Shown here one piece after another: positions 5,159 to 10,070 of a stretch of 10,070 nt of DNA. Numbering within the stretch: the stretch's first letter is position 1; the number at the start of each line of letters is the position of its first letter. The stretch covers positions 1 to 10,070 of the forward strand of contig JAGMEZ010000096.1 in the NCBI GenBank assembly GCA_023127905.1, written 5' to 3'. The notes beneath the pieces were generated by a model. It did not search any database. It was given only the letters and a program-made list of their open reading frames with translations, and had not been told where the DNA came from. The stretch is from Caldifarciminota bacterium (GTDB lineage: Bacteria > Hydrothermota > E44-bin80). The position numbers and the translations under genes were made by a program.

Positions 5159-6124
5159 ATGATGAGAAAATTGGCATTTAGTAGTTTAACTTTTTTCTTT
5201 TTTGTTTCTATCTCTACGATTTGGGGTGGCAGTTATTCTTTCGATTTTCTTGATCTTGGAGTAGGGACAAGAGCAAAAGCACTCGGTTGTAGTTTTGTTT
5301 CAATCGCAGATGATGGCTCTTCAATCCTCTGGAATCCTGCTGGAACATCACAGGTTTCCTCTTCGCGCCTCTATTTCACCCATAACTCAAACTTTTCAGG
5401 AATGTCAATTATCGATTATATCTCATTTATTAAACCTATTGTTGCTCAAAGTTACTTCTCCATCGCAGTCGTACGGCACAACGTTAATGAAATACCACTT
5501 TTCCCTGAATTAGAAGGTACCCCAGAAGAACGTGATACAACACCATCTCTACAGGGGGATGGTAATCCAATGGGATATTTTAATGAAATGGCTAATGTAT
5601 ACATTATAAACCTTTCAAAGCTTATAAGATTGAAGCACCTTAACTTTTCGGTTGGTGGAAATTTTAAGTATTTTGATGAAACAATTTATAAAACAGGTGG
5701 AACAGGCATAGGAATTGATGTTGGAGGAATAATTGTCCTTAAAACAAAGAAAATTCCCGGTAAACTAACATTAGGGGTTAATCTTCAGGATGCAATGGGA
5801 ACGCAGATTTTATGGAACACTGTTTCACAAAGGAAAGATATAATCCCTACCAATTACAGATTTGGTGTAAATTATAAGAAAGAATTCAAGAAGATAAAAT
5901 CCAGCTTTTTGGTGTCATTTGATCACAATACGCGATATGACGGTAGTAGACATATTGGATTGGAATACACTTATACAGAAAATTTTCTTGTTGATTTTGG
6001 ATGGAATCAAGGTAAATTATCTTTTGGTACAGGTTTTAAATTCTGGAAAATTGCAATTCAATATGGGTTCATAACCCATACACTCGGATCTTCACAGTCT
6101 GTGAGTATGGAAATAATTCTTTAG
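5159..6124 (+). CDS. PorV/PorQ (UPF0164) family outer-membrane barrel protein
   Basis: 321 residues, about the usual family length. The signal peptide is at residues 1-24 (MMRK, a Phe-rich hydrophobic core, then IWGG). The family hallmark follows at ~30-62: FLDLGVGTRAKALGCSFVSI, then ADDGSSILWNPAG. The rest alternates short amphipathic strands (e.g. LNFSVGGNFKYF, KLTLGVNLQDAMG, RHIGLEYTYTENFLVDFGWN), as in a beta-barrel. The family is related to PorV/LptO of T9SS, which shuttles cargo to the attachment machinery. That fits the T9SS-like tail on the neighbouring leftward gene, but other family members are not T9SS parts. Start: ATG 5159 or 5162. Both fall at the predicted transcription start with no Shine-Dalgarno sequence, and any later start would lose the signal peptide. 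The stop TAG overlaps the ribosome binding site of the next gene, so the two are probably coupled. Confidence 0.88.
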   Translation: MMRKLAFSSLTFFFFVSISTIWGGSYSFDFLDLGVGTRAKALGCSFVSIADDGSSILWNPAGTSQVSSSRLYFTHNSNFSGMSIIDYISFIKPIVAQSYFSIAVVRHNVNEIPLFPELEGTPEERDTTPSLQGDGNPMGYFNEMANVYIINLSKLIRLKHLNFSVGGNFKYFDETIYKTGGTGIGIDVGGIIVLKTKKIPGKLTLGVNLQDAMGTQILWNTVSQRKDIIPTNYRFGVNYKKEFKKIKSSFLVSFDHNTRYDGSRHIGLEYTYTENFLVDFGWNQGKLSFGTGFKFWKIAIQYGFITHTLGSSQSVSMEIIL

Positions 6125-6134
6125 GGGTAAAACT

Positions 6135-7490
6135 ATGAATACAGAAATTTTTAGAACATATGATATACGTGGCATTGCGGATATTGATTTGACGAATGAG
6201 GTCGCTGAAAAACTGGGGAGGTCATATGGAACGTTTCTCCCTGATAATGCAAAATTGATTGGGATTGGACGGGATATAAGACTCAGTTCTGAAAGAATTA
6301 AAACCAGTTTTGTGAATGGATTGCTTTCAACTGGTGTTAATGTTGTAGATTTTGGTGAAATTCCCACACCAGTTCTATATTTTACTGTACATAAATATGG
6401 ACTCAACGGAGGTGTTGAGATAACTGGAAGTCACAATCCAAAAGAATACAATGGATTGAAAATGCTTGTTGGAAGAAATACTATATATGGTAAAGATATT
6501 CAGCATATCAGAAAAATTGCTGAGAAATCAAATTTCAAAAAGGGTCAGGGGAATTACGAGGAAAAAAATTCAGTAAATGATTACATAACAGATGTTCTCA
6601 GTAGAATTTCACTAGGAAAGAGGAAACTTAAAATAATTTTTGACAGCGGTAACGGAATAACTGGACCAGTAATAAACAAGTTATACAAAAACTTGCCGTT
6701 TGAATTTGAAATACTTTTTGCTGAACCAGATGGTTTATTTCCTAATCACCTCGCTGATCCTACTATTCCGGAATACATTAATGATTTGATACAGAGAGTT
6801 AAAGAGTCAAAGGCAGATCTTGGAATTGGGTTTGATGGTGATGGAGATAGAATCGGGGCTATCGATGAGAAAGGCAGGATAATTTGGGGAGATAAATTGC
6901 TTGCAATTTTTTCAACTGAAGTTTTAAAAAAACATCCTGGAGCAAAAATTATCTGCGAGGTTAAATGCTCAAATGGTTTACTTGAATATATCGAGGAAAA
7001 CGGTGGGGTTCCTCTTATGTGGAAGACAGGACACTCTCTTATAAAGGCAAAGATGAAAGAAGAAAACGCACCTCTTGCTGGCGAAATGAGTGGACATATG
7101 TTCTTTGCCGACAACTATTACGGTTTTGATGATGCAATCTTTGCCTCATTACGCTTAGTTGAGATACTTTCAAACACTAATAAACCAATGTCTCTACTTG
7201 CTGATAAAGTTCCATCATATTTCGTTACACCTGAAATAAGGATTGATTGCCCAGATTCAGAAAAATTTGCTGTTGTGGATGAGGTAAAAGAAATTTTCAA
7301 GAAGGATTATAAAATATTAGATATTGATGGTGTAAGAGTTACATTTCCTTACGGCTGGGGCCTTCTGCGTGCTTCAAACACACAGCCTGTTCTCGTTCTT
7401 AGATTCGAAGCTAACACAGAAGAAAATCTTAATAGAATTAAGAAGTGTTTTCTTGATATACTAAAAAAGTATGATTTTATTAAGATATAA
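6135..7490 (+). CDS. Phosphomannomutase/phosphoglucomutase (AlgC-type)
   Basis: 451 residues, full length for the alpha-D-phosphohexomutase family. It interconverts hexose 6- and 1-phosphates (mannose and/or glucose), feeding nucleotide sugars for LPS, glycans and storage. All four family signatures are present in order: FRTYDIRGI (6-14); the phosphoserine loop TGSHNP (97-102, Ser99) followed by KEYNGLKM; the metal-binding DGDGDR (234-239); the sugar-binding GEMSGH (316-321); and the phosphate-binding RASNTQP with VLRFEA (412-425). GEMSGH and RASNTQP favour the PMM/PGM bifunctional subgroup over glucosamine mutases. It starts 10 nt after the PorV-like stop, and AGGGG overlaps that TAG (6123-6127), implying translational coupling. 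Preference between mannose and glucose cannot be read from the sequence. The product is certain, but no single gene symbol (manB, algC) is justified. Confidence 0.95.
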   Translation: MNTEIFRTYDIRGIADIDLTNEVAEKLGRSYGTFLPDNAKLIGIGRDIRLSSERIKTSFVNGLLSTGVNVVDFGEIPTPVLYFTVHKYGLNGGVEITGSHNPKEYNGLKMLVGRNTIYGKDIQHIRKIAEKSNFKKGQGNYEEKNSVNDYITDVLSRISLGKRKLKIIFDSGNGITGPVINKLYKNLPFEFEILFAEPDGLFPNHLADPTIPEYINDLIQRVKESKADLGIGFDGDGDRIGAIDEKGRIIWGDKLLAIFSTEVLKKHPGAKIICEVKCSNGLLEYIEENGGVPLMWKTGHSLIKAKMKEENAPLAGEMSGHMFFADNYYGFDDAIFASLRLVEILSNTNKPMSLLADKVPSYFVTPEIRIDCPDSEKFAVVDEVKEIFKKDYKILDIDGVRVTFPYGWGLLRASNTQPVLVLRFEANTEENLNRIKKCFLDILKKYDFIKI

Positions 7491-7492
7491 AT

Positions 7493-7515
7493 AAATACAT
7501 TTATAGTATTTTTTT
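7493..7515 (+). terminator. Probable weak intrinsic terminator after the mutase gene
   Basis: AAATAC (7493-7498) pairs with GTATTT (7506-7511) around a 7-nt loop. The T-run at 7509-7515 overlaps the right arm. It begins 3 nt after the mutase stop codon. The stem is short and has few G-C pairs, so termination may be partial. Confidence 0.45.
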
Positions 7516-7614
7516 GTATCCCATAAGTCCACATTAATTTAATATTAACATTATAACTACAATTTGCCTGTGTATGGTGTAATTCAATGATAAAAATTAA
7601 AATTTTCAAAATAC

Positions 7615-7643
7615 TTGACAAATTAGGTAAAATATGATAGTAT
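7615..7643 (+). promoter_or_regulatory. Promoter of the rplM-rpsI-rpsB-tsf operon, with ~60-nt leader
   Basis: TTGACA (7615-7620), a 17-nt spacer and TAGTAT (7638-7643), the same hexamers as in front of the PorV-like gene. The predicted start is near 7650. The leader to the rplM ATG is ~60 nt and ends in AGGAGG (7700-7705), 6 nt before the ATG. Short inverted repeats (e.g. ACAAA/TTTGT at 7682-7699) lie just before the Shine-Dalgarno sequence and could regulate L13 synthesis, but this is weak. Confidence 0.8.
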
Positions 7644-7711
7644 TAGCATTTGTACTTTGAAAATATGCCTGTATCTGATTAACAAAATGATGTATTTGTA
7701 GGAGGTTATTA

Positions 7712-8140
7712 ATGAAAACTCTTTCTTTAAGAAAAGAGGATGTAGAGAGAAAATGGTATTTAGTTGATGCAAAGGGAAAAACTCTTGGAAGATTAGCGAC
7801 AAAAATCGCTACAATGTTATCTGGGAAAGATAAACCATCTTACACCCCACATGTTGACAATGGAGACTTCATTGTAGTTATAAACGCAAAAGATATTTTC
7901 CTCTCAGGACAGAAGAAAGAACAGAAAATGTACTACAGGTACTCGGGTTACATAGGTGGGTTAAAGGAAATAACTGCCAAAGAAATGTTAGTTAAACATC
8001 CCGAAAGGGTTATTACATTAGCTGTTAAAGGAATGTTGCCAAAGAATAAGCTTGCAGCAAGAATGCTGAAAAGATTGAAGGTCTACAAAGACAGTAAACA
8101 GCCTCATAATTCTCAAAATCCAAAGCCATTGGATATGTAA
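7712..8140 (+). CDS. rplM: 50S ribosomal protein L13
   Basis: 142 residues, the standard bacterial length. L13 is an early-assembly protein of the large subunit that binds 23S rRNA. Diagnostic segments are present: [18 protein letters not shown] (13-30), [13 protein letters not shown] (47-59), [13 protein letters not shown] (74-86), and the long basic helix [20 protein letters not shown] (104-123), followed by [10 protein letters not shown] (131-140). It starts at an ATG 6 nt after a full AGGAGG. It is the first gene of the operon, and rpsI follows after 41 nt, the conserved L13-S9 pair. In E. coli L13 represses its own operon; here only a short leader is available for such control. Nothing is missing. 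Confidence 0.97.
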   Translation: MKTLSLRKEDVERKWYLVDAKGKTLGRLATKIATMLSGKDKPSYTPHVDNGDFIVVINAKDIFLSGQKKEQKMYYRYSGYIGGLKEITAKEMLVKHPERVITLAVKGMLPKNKLAARMLKRLKVYKDSKQPHNSQNPKPLDM

Positions 8141-8181
8141 TTTAAAGCAATAACTCAATAACTAATGTAGGGAGGGAAAGC

Positions 8182-8574
8182 TTGCAAAAAAATATTTTTT
8201 ATGCAACTGGTTCAAGAAAGGAAGCAGTAGCCAAAGTTAGAATATTTGAAGGAAAAGGTAAAATTATCGTTAACGGACAATTCATACAAAAGTATTTCTA
8301 TAGACCCGACCTCGAAACACTCGTTGTCAAACCCTTTGCAGTTACTGATACACTTGGTAAAATAGATGTTATAGCAAAAGTAAAAGGTGGCGGTAAGAGT
8401 GGACAGGCAAGTGCTTTAATGCTCGGGATAGCAAGAGCATTGCTTAAAAGTAACGAGGAGTTCAGAAGAACACTAAGATCAGCTGGGCTTTTGACAAGGG
8501 ATTCAAGAGAAGTTGAAAGAAAAAAATATGGAAGAGTAAAAGCAAGAAAGAGATTCCAATTCTCTAAACGTTAA
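8182..8574 (+). CDS. rpsI: 30S ribosomal protein S9
   Basis: 130 residues, full length. S9 sits in the small-subunit head, and its C-terminal tail reaches the P-site tRNA. Recognisable segments are YATGSRKEAVAKVRIF (7-22), the Gly-rich loop VKGGGKSGQASALMLGIARAL (about 67-87), LRSAGLLTRDSREVERKKYG (98-117), and the invariant tail KARKRFQFSKR (120-130) ending in Arg. The start is TTG at 8182: no in-frame ATG gives the conserved N-terminus, and GGGAGGG (8170-8176) lies 5 nt upstream. A TTG start on a highly expressed gene suggests start-codon tuning of S9 output relative to L13. Confidence 0.96.
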   Translation: MQKNIFYATGSRKEAVAKVRIFEGKGKIIVNGQFIQKYFYRPDLETLVVKPFAVTDTLGKIDVIAKVKGGGKSGQASALMLGIARALLKSNEEFRRTLRSAGLLTRDSREVERKKYGRVKARKRFQFSKR

Positions 8575-8597
8575 ATCAAATTACACACATTCTCTGA

Positions 8598-8631
8598 TCA
8601 GAAGAGGTTCCCTACCCGGGCTCTTCCCTGA
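8598..8631 (+). promoter_or_regulatory. Hairpin in the rpsI-rpsB gap, candidate S2 leader element
   Basis: GAAGAG (8601-8606) pairs with CTCTTC (8621-8626). TCA (8598-8600) pairs with TGA (8629-8631) across a 2-nt bulge, and an inner CCC/GGG can extend the stem around TACCC. It is unusually GC-rich for this region. There is no T-run, so it is not a standard terminator. S2 is known to autoregulate rpsB-tsf in gammaproteobacteria through an rpsB leader; homology of this element to that leader is not established. Confidence 0.4.
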
Positions 8632-8671
8632 AATGAGGAGAATGGAGGATAAAACATTAAGGGGGTTTCCT

Positions 8672-9616
8672 TTGGTAACAATGAAAGATTTACTTGAAGC
8701 TGGTGCTCATTTTGGACACAAGGTGAGTAGGTGGAATCCAAAAATGAAGAAATTCATTTTTGGAGAAAAGAATGGTATTTACATAATTGATCTCCAAAAA
8801 ACAGTTAAAATGCTTGAAAAAGCATACAGTGAAGTTGTCGAATATGTCAGAAATTCCAAATCTATCCTTTTTATAGGAACAAAAAGACAATCTCAAGATA
8901 TTGTAAGGGAAGAATCAATAAAATGTGGTTCATTTTATATCTGCGAACGATGGTTAGGAGGGATGCTGACAAATTTCAGAACAATCAGAAAAACAATTGA
9001 TAAATTAATAGAATATGACAATAAGAAAAAGGATGGAATTTTAGATACTTTGCCAAAAAAAGAAGCGCTCTCACTAACAAGAAAAATGGAAAAGATGGAA
9101 AGAATCCTTGGTGGTGTGAAAACAATCAAATCTCTTCCAGACATTTTGTATGTGATAGACATAAAAAGAGAATATATTGCTGTACATGAAGCTAATATTC
9201 TTGGAATCCCAGTAATTGCAATTGTAGATACAAACACAGATCCTGATTTAATAAATTTCCCAATCCCTGCAAATGATGATGCAATTAGATCAATAAAGTT
9301 AATCACATCAATTATTGGCCAGGCGGTAATCGATGGTACACTACTAGCCGAATCAGAGAAAGCCGAAAAAGCTGAGAAAGAAAAAAAGGAAGAAAAAAAG
9401 GAAGGAAAAAAGATAATCCATAAGAAAGAAACAGAAACAAAAAAGGTTCAAAAACCTTCAAAAATAATAAAAAGAACAACAAAAAAAGTAATCAGAAAAA
9501 AAACAGATGTTGAAAAAAGAAAAAAAATTGTAAAACTTAAACATAAGAAACCTGTAAAATCTCAGCAAAAAGATGTGAAAAATAAAGAAAAGCCAAAAAA
9601 GGAATCCGGAAAATAA
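8672..9616 (+). CDS. rpsB: 30S ribosomal protein S2 with Lys-rich C-terminal extension
   Basis: S2 is a late-assembling small-subunit protein that helps recruit S1. From the TTG at 8672 the product has 314 residues and begins MVTMKDLLEAGAHFGHK, like typical S2. AAGGGGG (8659-8665) lies 6 nt upstream. An ATG at 8633 would add 13 unconserved residues (MRRMEDKTLRGFP) and has no Shine-Dalgarno sequence, so I prefer TTG, though automatic callers may use 8633. Core landmarks are RWNPKMKKFIFGEKNGIYII (20-39), RWLGGMLTNFRTI (93-105), PDILYVIDIKRE (156-167) and GIPVIAIVDTNTDPDLINFP (178-197). The core ends near residue 227. Residues 228-314 are a low-complexity tail, about 40% Lys with much Glu, roughly 87 residues beyond the usual ~230-260. 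It may be disordered and bind RNA. tsf follows after 17 nt. Confidence 0.95.
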   Translation: MVTMKDLLEAGAHFGHKVSRWNPKMKKFIFGEKNGIYIIDLQKTVKMLEKAYSEVVEYVRNSKSILFIGTKRQSQDIVREESIKCGSFYICERWLGGMLTNFRTIRKTIDKLIEYDNKKKDGILDTLPKKEALSLTRKMEKMERILGGVKTIKSLPDILYVIDIKREYIAVHEANILGIPVIAIVDTNTDPDLINFPIPANDDAIRSIKLITSIIGQAVIDGTLLAESEKAEKAEKEKKEEKKEGKKIIHKKETETKKVQKPSKIIKRTTKKVIRKKTDVEKRKKIVKLKHKKPVKSQQKDVKNKEKPKKESGK

Positions 9617-9633
9617 AAGAAGGAGAAAGAAAT

Positions 9634-10070
9634 ATGAATATTCCTATTGAGAAAATAAAAGAATTACGTGGAAGAACAGGTGCAGGTGTCCTCGACTGTA
9701 AACAGGCGCTTGAAACGACAAAAGGAGACGTCGATAATGCGATTGAACATTTAAGAAAATTAGGAATCGCGAAAGCAGCCTCAAAACTATTAAGAAAAAC
9801 AGAAGAAGGAATAATTCAATATTACATTCACCCGGGAGCAAGGCTCGGAGTGCTTGTTGAACTAAACTGTGAAACTGACTTTGTTGCAAAAACAGATGAA
9901 TTTAAGAAACTTTCAAAAGATATTGCGATGCAAATTGCTGCTTCAAATCCGATTTCCATAAACAGAGAAGGTATTCCTAAGGAAATACAAAAGAAAGAAA
10001 AATCCATTTACAAAACCCAAATAGAAGATTCAGGAAAACCAGAAGAGATTATTGAAAAAATTGTTGAAGG
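9634..10070 (+). CDS. tsf: Elongation factor Ts, C-terminus beyond window
   Basis: 145 complete residues are visible and the frame is open to the window edge. EF-Ts is the guanine nucleotide exchange factor for EF-Tu. The N-terminal UBA-like domain is clear: IEKIKELRGRTGAGVLDCKQ (5-24) followed by AL and GDVDNAIEHLRK (31-42). The core follows with GARLGVLVELNCETDFVAK (68-86), whose TDFV (81-84) contacts EF-Tu. GKPEEIIEKIVE at the end matches the conserved GKP-x-EI-x-EK-(I/M)-VEG. The gene goes straight from the linker to one core subdomain, as in the short (~200-residue) EF-Ts of Thermus and mitochondria-like types rather than the ~283-residue E. coli form. AAGGAG (9620-9625) is 8 nt before the ATG. 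It is the last gene seen of the operon and is likely co-translated with rpsB. Confidence 0.96.
   Translation, partial: MNIPIEKIKELRGRTGAGVLDCKQALETTKGDVDNAIEHLRKLGIAKAASKLLRKTEEGIIQYYIHPGARLGVLVELNCETDFVAKTDEFKKLSKDIAMQIAASNPISINREGIPKEIQKKEKSIYKTQIEDSGKPEEIIEKIVE

Noticed and set aside
6092..6406. 104-codon minus-strand ORF
   Set aside because: Antisense to the junction of two well-supported coupled genes.
6746..7114. 122-codon ORF on the minus strand
   Set aside because: Lies entirely antisense to the well-conserved phosphohexomutase gene; no family features and no ribosome binding site of note.
7349..7621. 90-codon minus-strand ORF across the mutase end and the gap
   Set aside because: Overlaps the 3' end of the mutase, its terminator and part of the L13 promoter; low-complexity Ile/Phe translation.
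8598..8631. Rho-independent terminator between rpsI and rpsB
   Set aside because: The hairpin has no downstream T-run and is followed closely by the rpsB ribosome binding site, so a regulatory or processing role fits better.
8935..9306. 123-codon ORF on the minus strand
   Set aside because: Antisense to rpsB; hydrophobic translation arises from the complement of Lys/Glu-rich codons.

Overview
This is an AT-rich bacterial chromosomal window. It holds three secreted or surface proteins on the minus strand, then a plus-strand PorV-like gene coupled to a phosphohexomutase, then the start of a ribosomal protein and translation-factor operon (L13, S9, S2, EF-Ts). Several features suggest an uncultivated lineage of the FCB superphylum or a neighbour such as candidate division WOR-3 or Cloacimonadota. 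These are a C-terminal domain of the type IX secretion (T9SS) / FlgD-like kind, a PorV/PorQ (UPF0164) outer-membrane barrel, lipoproteins made of short repeats, low GC and a short-type EF-Ts. That placement is inference; no rRNA gene is present to settle it.

Left part, minus strand. Positions 1-1346 carry a secreted protein cut off by the window edge, with two related beta-sandwich modules around a CARDB-like segment and a perfect-consensus promoter (TTGACA-N17-TATAAT). Positions 1347-1611 are non-coding and hold a degenerate 18-19 bp tandem repeat and a REP-like hairpin with a GACCCC-type motif. Positions 1612-2799 encode a lipoprotein made of seven ~50-residue repeats. Positions 2937-4457 encode a six-Asp-box (sialidase-like) propeller with a T9SS-type C-terminal domain.

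Middle, 4458-5158, is a 701-base stretch with no intact gene, and it is the most puzzling part of the window. It has back-to-back divergent promoters at its right end. The leftward one has no obvious gene for almost 600 bases. Downstream of it lie several hairpins, a 16-bp perfect palindrome beside a second putative promoter, a minus-strand reading frame interrupted by a single in-frame TAA, and an excellent Shine-Dalgarno sequence driving only a three-codon ORF. A decayed gene, a small-peptide gene with a frameshift, or a structured RNA leader are all possible.

Right part, plus strand. The PorV-like gene (5159) appears to be transcribed as a leaderless mRNA and is translationally coupled to a phosphomannomutase/phosphoglucomutase (6135-7490). 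A weak terminator and a new strong promoter follow, then rplM-rpsI-rpsB-tsf. rpsI, and probably rpsB, start with TTG. S2 has an unusual lysine-rich C-terminal tail of about 87 residues, and a hairpin sits in front of rpsB.

Taken together, PorV, a T9SS-type cargo domain and a sugar-phosphate mutase fit a cell-surface export and anchoring theme next to housekeeping translation genes.
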